Source of the DNA: Dysidea avara
Lineage: Eukaryota; Porifera; Demospongiae; Dictyoceratida; Dysideidae
DNA length: 64,000 nucleotides
Direction: 5' to 3'
NCBI RefSeq assembly: GCF_963678975.1
Contig: NC_089285.1
Span: forward strand, 6,868,694 to 6,932,693
Shown here: piece after piece, positions 1 through 11,850 of the stretch
Layout: every line of letters begins with the position of its first letter
Position numbering within the stretch: the stretch's first letter is position 1
Position numbers and translations under genes: made by a program
Notes under the pieces: model-generated
The model's database searches: none
Told to the model about the DNA's origin: nothing
The model's input: only the letters and a program-made list of their open reading frames with translations

Positions 1-41
1 GCTAGAAGAAGGTACCTAATAGAGAGTTCGGCTACAAATAA

Positions 42-443
42 GGCCAATGAAACTTGATTACCAGTTTCTCGCTCAGATTTTTGAAAATTTGATGAGGGTG
101 GGCGGTTATTATTCATTACTCATTATTATTATTTATTATTAGCACTTTACAGTGACCAGCACTGAAGGTCTGACAGCAACATGTGAGTATTTTCCAAAAG
201 CACAACACACATCCCAATCATGAAGATTTCTACCAAAAAAGTGAGATCTACGTAGCTAAAATACGTTACTAATCCATATAACAAATGATTTTTCCATTAG
301 AGTATAGCTGATTGCTCCATTAGAGTAAAAGTAACTGCTCTATTAGAGTATTTCAATCTGAAATACCAATAATGAAATTCCGTGCGGGTGTATCAAAAGC
401 ATGCGGGCGATGACGCGAAACTGCTAATCAAGTTTCATTGGCC
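42..443. mobile_element. PIF/Harbinger-like MITE, copy A
   Basis: The ends are inverted repeats beginning GGCCAATGAAACTTGATTA, and the insert is flanked by TAA at 39-41 and 444-446. A 3-bp TWA duplication is the hallmark of the PIF/Harbinger superfamily. Subterminal GC-rich GGGCGG-type motifs lie just inside each end. No coding capacity is visible, so it is non-autonomous. It carries the recurrent CTCTATTAGAG module (about 300-362) and the CAGACCTTCAGT module in reverse (about 146-179). A second copy lies at 25938-26287. Confidence 0.8.
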
Positions 444-446
444 TAA

Positions 447-3050
447 GCCATCATGTAGAGAGTTCAGCTCAAATAAATCACCCTGTAGAGAATTCAGCTA
501 CAAACAAATTGCCCTGTAGAGAGATCAGCTAGAAGAAGTTACCTTGTAGAGAGTTCAGTTACAAAGAAACAATCATGCAAAGAGTTCAGCTACAAATAAA
601 TCACCCAGTAAAAAGTTCCGCTATGAACAGATCACACTGTAGAGAGTTCAGTTAGAAACAAGTCATCCTGTAGAGAGATCAGCTAGAAGAAGTAACCTTG
701 TAGAGAGTTCAGTTACAAAGAAACAATCATGCGAGTTTAGCTGCAAACAAATCACCCAGTAGAAAGTTCCGCTATTAACAGATCACACTGTAGAGAGTTC
801 AGTTAGAAACAAGTCATCCTGTAGATAGATCAGCTAGAAGAAGTCACTTTGTAGAGAGTTCAGCTACAAAGAAACCACCATGTAAAAGAGTTCAGCTGCA
901 AACAAATCACCTGTAGAGAATTCAACTACAAACAAATCACCCTGTAGAAAGATCAGCTAGAAGAAGTTACCTTGTAGAGAGTTCAGCTACAAACAAATCA
1001 CCCTGTAGAAAGTTCAGCTACAAACAAGTCACCCTGTAGAGAGATCAGCTAGAAACAAGTCATCCTGTAGAGAGTTCAGCTAGAAGAAGTTACGTTGTAC
1101 AGAGTTCAGCTACAAAGAAACTACCATGTAGAGAGTTCAGCTGCAAATAAATCGCCCTGTAGAGAATTCAGCTACAAACAAATCACCCTGTAGAAAGATC
1201 AGCTAGAAGAAGTTACCTTGTAGAGAGTTCAGCTGCAAACAAATCACCCTGTAGAGAGTTCAGCTACAAAGAAACTACCATATAGAGAGTTGAGCTGCAA
1301 ACAAATCGCCCTGTAGAGAATTCAGCTACAAACAAATCACCCTGTAGAAAAGTAGATCAGCTAGAAGAAGTTACCTTGTAGAGAGTTCAGCTACAAACAA
1401 ATCACCCTGTAGAGAGTTCAGCTACAAACAAGCCACCATGTAGAGAGTTCAGCTAGAAGAAGTTACATTGTAGAGAGTTCAGCTACAAAGAAACTACCAT
1501 GTAGAGAGTTCAGCTGCAAACAAATCGCCCTGTAGAGAATTCAGCTACAAACAAATCACCCTGTAGAAAGATCAGCTAGAAGAAGTTACCTTGTAGAGAG
1601 TTCAGCTGCAAACAAATCACCCTGTAGAGAGTTCAGCTACAAACAAGTCACCCTGTAGAGAGATCAGCTAGAAACAAGTCATCCTGTAGAGACTTCAGCT
1701 AGAAGAAGTTACATTGTAGATAGTTCAGCTACAAAGAAACTACCATGTAGAGAGTTTAGCTGCAAACAAATCGCCCTGTAGAGAATTCAGCTACAAACAA
1801 ATCACCCTGTAGAAAGATCAGCTAGAAGAAGTTACCTTGTAGAGAGTTCAGCTACAAACAAATCACCCTGTAGAAAGTTCAGCTACAAACAAGTCACCCT
1901 GTAGAGAGATCAGCTAGAAACAAGTCATCCTGTAGAGAGTTCAGCTAGAAGAAGTTACGTTGTACAGAGTTCAGCTACAAAGAAACTACCATGTAGAGAG
2001 TTCAGCTGCAAATAAATCGCCCTGTAGAGAATTCAGCTACAAACAAATCACCCTGTAGAAAGATCAGCTAGAAGAAGTTACCTTGTAGAGAGTTCAGCTG
2101 CAAACAAATCACCCTGTAGAGAGTTCAGCTACAAAGAAACTACCATATAGAGAGTTGAGCTGCAAACAAATCGCCCTGTAGAGAATTCAGCTACAAACAA
2201 ATCACCCTGTAGAAAAGTAGATCAGCTAGAAGAAGTTACCTTGTAGAGAGTTCAGCTACAAACAAATCACCCTGTAGAGAGTTCAGCTACAAACAAGCCA
2301 CCATGTAGAGAGTTCAGCTAGAAGAAGTTACATTGTAGAGAGTTCAGCTACAAAGAAACTACCATGTAGAGAGTTCAGCTGCAAACAAATCGCCCTGTAG
2401 AGAATTCAGCTACAAACAAATCACCCTGTAGAAATATCAGCTAGAAGAAGTTACCTTGTAGAGAGTTTAGCTGCAAACAAATCACCCTGTAGAGAGTTCA
2501 GCCACAAACAAGTCACCCTGTAGAGAGATCAGCTAGAAACAAGTCATCCTGTAGAGACTTCAGCTAGAAGAAGTTACATTGTAGATAGTTCAGCTACAAA
2601 GAAACTACCATGTAGAGAGTTTAGCTGCAAACAAATCGCCCTGTAGAGAATTCAGCTACAAACAAATCACCCTGTAGAAAGCTCAGCTAGAAGAAGTTAC
2701 CTTGTAGAGAGTTCAGCTACAAACAAATCACCTTGTAGAGAGTTCAGCTACAAACAAGTCACCCTGTAGAGAGATCAGCTAGAAACAAGCCACCCGTAGA
2801 GAGTTTAGCTAGAAGAAGTTACATTGTAGAGAGTTCAGCAGTTTAGCTGCAAACAAATCGCCCTGTAGAGAATTCAACTACAAACAAATCACCCTGTAGA
2901 AAGATCAGCTAGAAGAAGTTGCCTTGTAGAGAGTTCAGCTACAAACAATTCACCCTGTAGAGAGTTCAGCTACAAACAAGTCATCCGGTAGAGAGATCAG
3001 CTAGAAGGATCACCTTGCAGAGAGGTCAGCTACAAAGAAATCACCCTGCT
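447..3050. repeat. 31-bp minisatellite with 865-bp higher-order repeat
   Basis: About 84 tandem monomers of 31 bp are built on GTAGAGAGTTCAGCTACAAA. Variant monomers differ in the second half (CAAATCACCCT, GAAGTTACCTT, GAAACTACCAT, CAAATCGCCCT). Rare private variants recur exactly 865 bp apart: TACGTTGTACAG at 1091 and 1956, CATATAGAGAGTTGAG near 1281 and 2146, GACTTCAGC at 1691 and 2556. About 28 monomers therefore form a higher-order unit present twice, roughly 920-1785 and 1786-2650. No gene is seen in it. Confidence 0.92.
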
Positions 3051-3152
3051 TCATCTTTTCTTCTTCCTGTAGTAAAGAAAAAAATGACAGGTTAAAAAGC
3101 CCTAAAGCCGGCCATAGGCCAGCTTTGGGGTATACAAATGCAAAAAGAAGTG

Positions 3153-3483
3153 AAATCTAATCCAAAACAGCCAAGCTGTAAAAAAAGAGTGCGGCCCTGA
3201 GAAAGGCTATGGTGAAAAAAGATGTGAAATCCAAGGTGGTGGCCAAGAAATGGCTGGGATGGTAGGTTAATGGTAAAAATTTTAATAACAACAATTCAGT
3301 GAATTTGGTGCCACTTGGTCTTGGCACAAAATTCACTTGAATTGTCGTTATTAAAATTTTTACCATTAACCTACCATCACAGCCATTTCTTGGCCGCCAC
3401 CTTGGATTTCACATCTTTTTTCACCATAGCCTTTCTCAGGGCCGCACTTTTTTTTTACAGCTTGGCTGTTTTGGATTAGATTT
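3153..3483. repeat. Large near-perfect palindrome (foldback element)
   Basis: Two arms of about 160 bp are inverted copies of each other around a centre near 3319. Landmarks in order are the pairs AAACAGCCAAGCTG/CAGCTTGGCTGTTT, GGCTATGGTG/CACCATAGCC and ATGGTAGGTTAATGG/CCATTAACCTACCAT. A single diverged arm of the same family lies at about 17600-17690. No coding potential is supported. It is probably a foldback-type non-autonomous element. I could not define a target-site duplication. Confidence 0.85.
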
Positions 3484-4093
3484 AGACTACTGCATGAACT
3501 AAATTTAAAAAGGGGTTTCTGTCAAAACCCCAGAAACCCATCTAGATCTATCACTGGGCTATCAAAGTGTAGTTTGAGTCGTACAGACCATAATTTCCTA
3601 GGCACACAAATAAAAAAACTTTTAATAAGTTCTGGATGGTATTTTAGACTATGTCAGTCTGCTTGTGATGCGTTACGGTTGACTGCTATTAGATTCTTAA
3701 GTTACACACATCAACCAATAAAAATGGGGGAAGGAGGTCCCCCTCATCTATGGAATATTTAGATTTAAATACAAAGCACACATTTAATGTCACAAAAGAT
3801 TTAATTATACATGATTCCTGGTAAAATTAATATTTTAGATATAAACTGCCACCTTCATCATGACCCTAGTACTATTTGAATGTAATTTTGGTGGTATGGT
3901 ATTTTATGAATTTTGTTTGATTTTTGATAATGCAAAAATGTGTATATGCTGTGAAATAAAATGCTTTGTTTGTGGTGTTTTTTAGAATGCTGAAGAACTA
4001 CTTGATCAACTGCTTTCAAAGCAAACTCTCATGTCTTTTTGTATATGATAAATATATATGTTTTTGTTATTAATTACCCGCATAGTATATATA
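3484..4093. other. Unannotated AT-rich stretch
   Basis: I see no supported gene, TIR pair or tandem repeat here. Confidence 0.5.
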
Positions 4094-5362
4094 CAGGGGC
4101 AGATCTAGGATTTTTTGAAAGGGGGGGCTAAGCTGGACAGGGACATAGGTAACTAACCAGACATTAGAAGATACCAAGCCTTCTCACAAGACCCTAGTTG
4201 TAAGATTAATGTAGTATCCACAGTAAAATCAGCTATTTGGAATAATGACTACATTAGTGTGCAAAGCACACTAGCATGTGAAGCATGTCAACCTTGGGGG
4301 TATGCCCCCAGGAATTTTTTGAAACTTAGGCCCTCTAAGGGTGAATCTGAGAGTATTTTTAGCAGGTTTTCAGTAGAAAATAATGGAATTTCAGTTTATT
4401 ATACTTATATCATTCAAATTTTACTTTTCAATTAAATTAAGAATGATTGCAATATGCATTGAGTATAGCTATCATGCATGCATGATAATCTTTTCATTTG
4501 TAGCTACCAAGCATATTTAGCTAGCTATACGTCATAATGCATCAGCTCCTCTTAGCCATGCTCTAATCAGCTAATTCTGTGAGGCAGAAACATGTATAGC
4601 TAAGTAGAGTGGTGTTGAACGTCACAATTATTAGTATGCATGCTCCTTAGCCTAGTGATACTTTGTTAGCCATAACAGTTTGCTAGGTTAGGTAATCCAA
4701 AGGCTACAGCACATGTTGCTGTCAGACCTTCAGTGCTGGCCACTGTAAAGCTTTAATAACAATAGCACCAATAAAGTGTGCTGAAAAGCTGAATGCAGTG
4801 AAGGGTACTAGTAGCAATTAGCTAGTCCACTGGCAATCCTCAGCAAAGTGCAACTATATTAATTTTACATTTATGGGCTTTCCGAATTTGTTGTTGTGAT
4901 AGTCAACTTATTATATCTGCTGGGTTATTAAGACAACTATAGGCTAGCTACAAACGCCAGCTCCATAACCCACAACATGGGATCATATCAGAAGGTAACT
5001 GATACAGATTTTACATTCAAAGACAAAAGTGGGTAAATATGCTATAACTGCCTTATGAGACGGCAAATTACCAAAAGACTACAGTTTACTACATGGCTGA
5101 GTTGGTAGACTAGCTAGCTACATATTATACTGAAGCTGATAAATCTAACCAATGAACCAACTAACACTTTTTGAATCATATAATATATATAAACCACACT
5201 AATCACCTCTTAAAGCCATAGTGGAAAACACTACTAATCATGATTCCTGAAATAAGTCTGCTTTTGATACTCATAGAAGATTTAGGGTTTTATTGGCCAA
5301 GTACTAACTTAGAAAGGAAAGGGGGCTACAGCCCCCTTAGCCCCCTTCCTAAATCCACCCCT
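4094..5362. mobile_element. CAGGGGC-type TIR element, about 1.27 kb
   Basis: The left end reads CAGGGGCAGATCTAGGA followed by a run of G and GGCTAAG. The right end is its diverged inverse (CTTCCTAAATCCACCCCTC). There is no transposase ORF. It contains one copy of the CAGACCTTCAGTGCTGGCCA module near 4723-4750. The target-site duplication is not clear, because the right end abuts the next TIR element at about 5363. Confidence 0.65.
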
Positions 5363-5702
5363 CACTGTGAAAAAGGTGGGATATAAGATGGTATTTCCAG
5401 TGGCTTATTGAATACAAATAAGCCTTAATATAAACCCTGTATTATACTCATGTTATACTTTAGTATAATGCATACTATATTATTACATATATGGTTTCAG
5501 TTTATTTACCACATTACTTAAAATAGCTTATATCAAATATAATGCCCACACTATACCATCACATATATGGTTTCAGTATGTTTAACACATTAACTAAAGC
5601 CTTACATGTGATTGTTAGTATACTACAGGTTATATCAAGCATTTTTGTATTCAATAAGCCACTGGAAATACCATCTTATATCCCTCTTTTTTCACAGTGC
5701 CT
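5363..5702. mobile_element. Short TIR element with 60-bp inverted ends
   Basis: Positions about 5363-5428 (CACTGTGAAAAAGGTGGGAT onward) recur inverted at about 5638-5701 (ending TTTTTTCACAGTG). The interior holds two diverged direct copies of a CATATATGGTTTCAGT segment. No ORF is supported. A CCT on each side could be a 3-bp target duplication. Confidence 0.65.
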
Positions 5703-6715
5703 GATATATATGGATATTGTATATGGTGCTGATTTATAATTCTTGACAAAAAGCATGTTGCTTATTTAACTGACTTCTCAACAGCTGTACACAATCACAT
5801 GTGAAAGTTTAGAGTATAAACCTGTGTTTTCTTTTCAAAGGTTATAACAGCTGCTATACATTCCATACCAACACAGTAGGACATACAGGGGCTTGCAAAT
5901 GCTTTCAACTGAAACCCCTCTAAAAATATTGCACACATGCTTGAAATCAGTTTACAGAGCAGGTGCAAGCTGGTGATACTATGTAGTTTGCAGACCTAGC
6001 TGCAGCAAAGTCATGTAAAACTACATTTAACACACATGGTAAGATTTTGGACATGCAAAGAAGGTAGACACACTTAAATTCATTGTAGTTGTTTTGCCTT
6101 TAATGTTTATATCGTAAGCTCAGATTATGCATTTCAATGAATAATCCATATTTATAAGTGTGTTCATTGAGATACTGCGAATATGCATAATCATGAAGTG
6201 TATTTTGAGACATGGAGCTATTGGAGATTTGACCTTCAGTGTCCTCTACAGTTCATTTTATGCTCAATAATAGTGAGTGACCTTTGTCTATATATCACAT
6301 ATACAACACTAAATTTGTCTATATAAACTAGATGCCAAATTGAAGATCTTTATCCAAGAAACAAGCCGTTTGTTGCAAGTTCATAGCATATTCCATTTCA
6401 AAGTTATGGTATTTAGCAAATTCATATAAATTTAACCACCCACGCAATTACATCCTTCATCTACGTTACTTGTTTGCCATTTAATTTTTATATTGTTTTA
6501 GTTAACCATGAGTATTGCAGGTAACATATAACTACAACCAAAATGTGGGGAGATATCCAAGGGGGTGGGGGAGTATGTGCACTCCTTTAGTGAAATAAAT
6601 CAACAAAGGCCAGTTGTTTTGTCATGTATTAAACTCAAAATTTGGGGTTATTTATGGATACAATTTGCTTCTATATAATAATAATATTTGACTCTGACTT
6701 AAAGGCACTATACTG
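5703..6715. other. Unannotated stretch
   Basis: I see no supported gene or repeat structure. Confidence 0.5.
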
Positions 6716-7064
6716 CAGGGGCGGAGGAAGTAGTTGATATGATGCCCCCGGGGGGCTGGGCTGACCCAGATTTAGTCTCTGGTTTGGTATGGTGAGACCA
6801 AAAAAAAAGGTCGCAACCTGACAATAGCTGCCCACCTCACCAACTACGCATTCATAGCTGATAAACTACATAAAAATCCTTACATAGCTCGCTACACACT
6901 GCTCTAATACTGTGACTGCTTTATAGTAGAGCGGTGACTGCTCTATTAGAGTATCTCGATCTTTATCGCGGTTTTCAGCCCCACTCCAAGAAGGATAACT
7001 TCGGCGTGGTATCATTCTGAGGGGAACTTTAGCCCCCCCCCCCCCCCCCCTTCCGCCGCCTATG
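6716..7064. mobile_element. hAT-like MITE (CAGGGGCGGAGG family)
   Basis: The ends CAGGGGCGGAGGAAGTAG and CTTCCGCCGCCTATG are inverted relatives of those at 17720-18051 and 58065-58409, which have clean 8-bp duplications. The interior carries the CTCTATTAGAGTATCTCGATC module at about 6900-6965. The flanks (ACTATACTG / TACTATAG) give only an imperfect duplication. Confidence 0.72.
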
Positions 7065-7073
7065 TACTATAGG

Positions 7074-7705
7074 TAGGGTCCGCAACACGAAAAATCGATT
7101 TCCTCCAATCAACTATCTAACTATTGTCATGTGTTAGGCTAAGTGTAACTTGAATAACACCAGCGTGGCAGCCAAGTTTGTCACTTTCTTCTGGTAGAAA
7201 ACGATACAAATGTATTAAAATCACGTGATTTTTTGTTGCAGCGGTTCGTAGGGTTCTTCGTATGCCACGATATTCACTCTCAACATTGTTCAAGTAGTCT
7301 ATCATCAACTCAAAGTATCAGTGGTTTGATTTTTGTTAGTCAGTTTCTGGTGGCAGCACGATCTGTGCGGCTTTTTGGCGACAAACAAAATGTTTCTTCC
7401 TCTGGAGCACAGGACAAGCAGAGCATCAACTGCGCCGTGGGTCAGCAATGACCAGTACTAGGTAAAGTACCTGCATGCGGAGTATGGTTATAATTGAAGC
7501 TTGTTAGCCATCTGTATGCTGAAATTCGGCCAAAACGACGCAATTTTTGCAAACAAATACCAGAATGGTTGATACATCAGTGAAAAAGTCTCCAACAGCA
7601 AGGATACGAAGCTTATAAACACCTAACAATACGGCTATCTCGCTCAGTAAACGCATAGAGCTATCCAAGGCATGAAATAAGCACTCACGTGATCGAAATT
7701 CAAAT
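7074..7705. mobile_element. Partial TAGGGTCCGCAA foldback element (one arm)
   Basis: It begins TAGGGTCCGCAACACGAAAA, the same terminus as the foldback elements at 16086-17572 and 51944-56413. No matching inverse end is visible nearby. The LINE that ends at about 7706 probably interrupted or truncated it. Short reading frames here look incidental. Confidence 0.5.
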
Positions 7706-7807
7706 CAGTATTAGTATTAGTATTAGTGATTTAGGATACATAGGCAATGCCTGTATATGATCCTATTCTATAGCTAGCAAAATAAAATCAAACATAATTT
7801 AAATTAG

Positions 7808-10628
7808 CTACCAGTCATGATCGATAGTAAACATTTGTGAGAAGTGTTGATCCAGTAGGTTTTTAAAACTGTTGATAGATTGGGCTGCAATCACATTCTC
7901 TGGTAAATTGTTCCATACATTAATGCTCCTTACTGCAAAAAAGTTTGATCTTGGCCAGGTGACAGCACGTGGTTTAAAAAATTTGTTTGTGTGGCCCCTG
8001 GTAGAACTGCATGTATTGGTAGAAAAGAAGTCAGATAGCTCGAGTCCAATGTCATTATAAATCATTCGATAAATAAGAATCATGTCACCTCGTAAGCGAC
8101 GATACTGCAGGGATGGAAAACCTAATATTGATAAACGTTCTGAGTACGGTAGATCATTAAAGTTAAACAAATACTTGGTAAACCGTCGTTGCACACTTTC
8201 AATTGATTGTTGATCAAGGATATAATGTGGCCCCCAAATAGCATTACCATATTCAATGATCGGTCTCACCAATGACTTATAAAGACTAAGAAACATTGTC
8301 TTATCAGTGAAATTGAAGGACTTCCGTATAATAGCCAATGTACGGTTTGCTTTCGTAACAACAGAATTAGCGTGCTCATGAAACTTTAGTTGGTTATCGA
8401 CAATAACGCCCAAGTCCTTGATGGAGTCATTCGGAGAAATCTGGATTCCATTTATACTGTAACTGCCATAGTTATGTGGTTTGCCGAGATGCAATAGATG
8501 GCATTTAGACACATTGAAATTCAATTGCCACTTGTTTGCCCAAGCAACTAAATTGTTTATATCTTGCTGCAGCTGGTGATAATCTGTAGCATCATTGATA
8601 ATGTGGAACATCTTTAAGTCATCAGCATATTGTAAGATAGGACTACTGATTTGTGTTGTTATGTCATTTATGTAGACATTAAACAGTAATGGACCCAACA
8701 CAGAACCTTGTGGCACACCACTACGCACATCACACCAAGATGATGACTGTCCATTAACTACAACCTTTTGTTTCCTGCCAGATAGAAAACTTTTTAGCCA
8801 TCCCAAAAGGTTTCCTGTAAGGCCATAAGACTCAAGCTTAGTAAGTAGTCTAACATGGGGCACCGAATCAAATGCCTTAGCAAAGTCAAAATAAATTACG
8901 TCAATTGAGAGACCTTTTTCAAGAGCTTCTGTCCATGAGTTAACAGCAGTGAGTAACTGGGTAGTACAAGATTTACCCATAGTAAAACCATGTTGACAAG
9001 GGTTGATCAGGTTGTTACTGTTAAGATGGTCTTGGATTTGATCTTTAATGATGGATTCTAATATTTTAACAACTGGAGAAGTAAGACTAATTGGTCGATA
9101 GTTGCTAACAACATGACGGTCACCTTTCTTAAATATAGGGGTAACACAAGCTTCTTTCCAAGCAGTGGGTAAGGTGGAAGAATCAAGTGATATGACAAAT
9201 AGAATGGATAATGGAATGCTTAATTCACATGCACACTCTTTAAGTGATAATATAGGCCAGCCCTCTGGTCCAGATGCCTTGGCAGGGTTCAGGTTAGTCA
9301 GCTTAGAATAAACAACTGCAGGTGTGATTTCAATATCAGCGAAGGGGTCAATGCTCTTGCCCAAATTGAAAGATGGAGTAGATAACAAGTTTTCTTGAGC
9401 AAAAACACTGGAAAAGTAATTGTTTAGCAGTTCACTTTTCTCAGAATCTAAATGTGCAACAGTATTATCAGGACGATGGAGAGTGTCTAATGATGGTCGA
9501 ACTTTCAATTGAGAATTAACATATTTCCAAAAGTTTCTAGGATGTGTTTTAATATCACAGACAAGTTTGTTTTCATAATTAGCATGTAGTTAACTGTCGA
9601 AGTTCATTTCTAACCCGGGAATAATGTTGGTAAACTGTTGAGGAATTACTCTGTTTGTATCTGTGCCACAATTTAAATTTTTTATTTCTCAGCGAAAGTG
9701 CTTTTTGTGTCATAAAAATATTTTTTCTCTTTCTGGGTACATATTTAGGGATACAGTCATTAATAATATCAGTGAACGTATTACCAAACAATTCCCAGGC
9801 TGAGCAGATATCCAAGGTATCAAGCAAGTCATTCCAATCAAGAGCTTGGAGTAACTCCCTCATTCTACTAAAGTCAGCCTAATTCAAGTTGTACTTGGGT
9901 CTGTTAGTTGACGCAGGGCTTGAATAGCATATAAAGTTAAACTGAAGGCACAGGTGGTCACTTGCACCAATACCAGGAAGGTACTCAATATTATTGATCA
10001 TCCCATCCTCATTAGTAAAAACCAAATCCAGTATATTGGCGGTAGTGTTGAGTCTATAGTGTGTTGGCTCGGTTACATGTTGAAATAGACAACAGCTGTT
10101 AACAGCATCCAAAAACAGTTGTGAACAAGACGTATTACAAGCCAGGGTAGACCAATTAATATCCAGATAATTAAAATCGCCACAAATTAACACATGAGAA
10201 TGGCCTTGGATTCTACAGAGTAAGTCACATAAGGCCGTAGTACTTTGACATAAGTTAGATGATGGACTTCTATAGATACAACCCACCAAAACTGAGTCAT
10301 TACTCTTCAAAGCAATCTTAATCCACAACTGTTCCTGAAATTGAGAGTTGTCAAACTGGACTTCGTGGGGTGAAAATTTCTCAGAAATGTAAATGCCCAC
10401 ACCACGAATGGTGGAAATTGGTGGAATAGTGGTGGGGTCAAAATTGTAAAAGGAGCGATAACCATTAAGAGAAAGACGAGCAGCAGTGATTGTATTACAA
10501 TAGGCCTTAGGTAAAATTTCACTTATCAAAATAATATCAGGGTCATTGCCAGCAATGGCCATTTCTAAATCATCTTTTTTATTTAAGAACTGATCAATGT
10601 TAGTATAAAATATTTTCAACTTCTCCAA
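7808..10628 (-). pseudogene. LINE ORF2: endonuclease-reverse transcriptase, broken twice
   Basis: The first segment (10628-9882) is an endonuclease/exonuclease/phosphatase domain with TNIDQF, ISEI, CIYRSPSS, ICGDFNY and a terminal SDH. An in-frame TAG at 9881-9879 follows, and the same frame then runs to 9579. A one-base shift near 9588-9592 moves the frame. The last segment (to 7808) is the reverse transcriptase: IFKKGDRHVVSNYRPISL, YFDFAKAFDSVPH, SGVPQGSVLGPLLF and the catalytic YADD. It ends with the WNNLPENV C-terminal motif typical of CR1/L2-like elements. The domains are complete and little decayed, so insertion was recent. The enzyme would nick target DNA and reverse-transcribe its own RNA there. 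Confidence 0.88.
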
Positions 10629-10659
10629 ATCATTCCAGGAAGAGGTATGGACACTTTCG

Positions 10660-11715
10660 TCAGGAGGACTGATTCGATTGACCTGAAGGTCTGCTTGATG
10701 ACTCAGCAGGAGCAGCGGCTACTGTACTATGCTGCATTGTTTTAGGATGAGAACGTCGTTGCACTATGTTACCATTACGAATGAAAATACCACTTTCACC
10801 ATTTGACCTTCTTTTGAGCTCTTCAACAACTTTTTTATGTCTTTCTCTTTCCAGTTTAGTCATATCCAGAGCAATAAACACCTGTTTAAATTCTGTTGAC
10901 AGCCGTAGTCTGGGAGCGACAGACAATAAGCATGCTTTGTCATCTTCGGTTTCTAGTCCTACCAACAAAGGGCGATGTTTGCTCTCAACCCTCTTTCCAA
11001 GTCGAAAAGTTTTGGTAATTTTTAATTCAACATCAGTAATTTCTTTACACATTTCAGTAAACTTAACCTTGTCAGCAACTCGTTCCGTTTTTTCGGGAAG
11101 GTTGTAAACAATAATATTTCTCTTACGTCGGTCACGTTCAGCAATTTCATTAGCTACATCAAAAGTAGATGAAGCTGCATCAGAGTCACTCAGGGACGAA
11201 GTTGACTTGGTTGTCAAATCAGACGAAACCACTTGCAACTGTTCCTGAAGTGTAGTGTTCTGAGTACACAGATCTTTGACTTTGGTTGCAAGGTTAGAAG
11301 TAATTGTTTGAAGAGTTGTTAGTTCTGCTTTCAGTCCCTGAAGGGTGGAGGTTTGCATGTCACTGATTGATTTCTCAATGGTTGAGACTCTTGAGTCTAC
11401 GAGCGAAAAACCGTCATAAGACTTGAATGCCTCTGGAAGTGCTTCCAGACAGGGGGTACAGAAAAACACAACATTTCTGGTAGCGTTACCAATTAGAATA
11501 CACTGCTCTTCACTTAGCTTTGCACACTTCGCGTGCAGACGAGCCTCACACCATAAACACTCTATAACACTATCTGTAGCTGGGTTGCAGCAAAGTGCAC
11601 AGTCCTCGTCCCTTAACCTTTTGCCGTCTTTATTAGGCGGTGAACTGGCAGTTCGCTTAAGGGTTTCCATCACTCCAATTAACGCGTCCCGGGCGAAACT
11701 AGCAAAAGCACGCAC
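10660..11715 (-). CDS. LINE ORF1 protein: zinc finger, coiled coil, RNA-binding core
   Basis: The 351-aa product is the likely nucleic-acid chaperone of the LINE ribonucleoprotein. Residues about 39-95 form a PHD-like Cys/His cluster (CALCC, ECLWCEARLHAKC, FFCTPC). Residues about 105-185 are heptad-rich and probably coiled coil, for trimerisation as in other LINE ORF1 proteins. Residues about 205-310 (starting RKRNIIVYNLPEK) resemble the RRM-like core of the transposase_22/ORF1p family and end in a basic KLERERHKKV helix. The tail is Ser/Gln-rich. The frame is intact. ORF2 begins 31 nt downstream, which suits translation of both from one transcript. The first Met could also lie a few codons further in. 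Confidence 0.8.
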   Translation of the reverse strand: MRAFASFARDALIGVMETLKRTASSPPNKDGKRLRDEDCALCCNPATDSVIECLWCEARLHAKCAKLSEEQCILIGNATRNVVFFCTPCLEALPEAFKSYDGFSLVDSRVSTIEKSISDMQTSTLQGLKAELTTLQTITSNLATKVKDLCTQNTTLQEQLQVVSSDLTTKSTSSLSDSDAASSTFDVANEIAERDRRKRNIIVYNLPEKTERVADKVKFTEMCKEITDVELKITKTFRLGKRVESKHRPLLVGLETEDDKACLLSVAPRLRLSTEFKQVFIALDMTKLERERHKKVVEELKRRSNGESGIFIRNGNIVQRRSHPKTMQHSTVAAAPAESSSRPSGQSNQSS

Positions 11716-11850
11716 ACAAACAATAGTTCTGACGAGACGATGCTGCTACCTTAACATGTACCGTTAGTAGACACAAAAATAACCACGGTACCACAGTCTT
11801 TAAGTTGGGGAAGAAGAGCAACTTGATTAGCTGTCATCGAATGGTCACGT

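Larger units (their letters stand above)
7706..11850 (-). mobile_element. CR1/Jockey-type LINE, nearly full length
   Basis: A non-LTR retrotransposon reads leftward, with ORF1 at 11715-10660, ORF2 in three pieces at 10628-7808, then a 3' UTR. It ends in a short hexanucleotide tail (CTAATA repeats read on the minus strand, about 7707-7728). The order (PHD-like finger and coiled coil, then apurinic-type endonuclease, then reverse transcriptase) fits the CR1/Jockey/L2 group. The 5' boundary near 11850 is uncertain. ORF2 carries one stop and one frameshift, so this copy is recent but probably not autonomous. Confidence 0.85.

Noticed and set aside
447-3050. Regularly spaced repeats suggesting a CRISPR array
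   Set aside because: The 31-bp units are directly contiguous with no unique spacers, variation is by monomer type, and the sequence is eukaryotic.
5090-5165. tRNA-like phrase TGGCTGAGTTGGTAGACTAG
   Set aside because: No acceptor stem, anticodon arm or T-loop (GTTCRA) could be placed around it.
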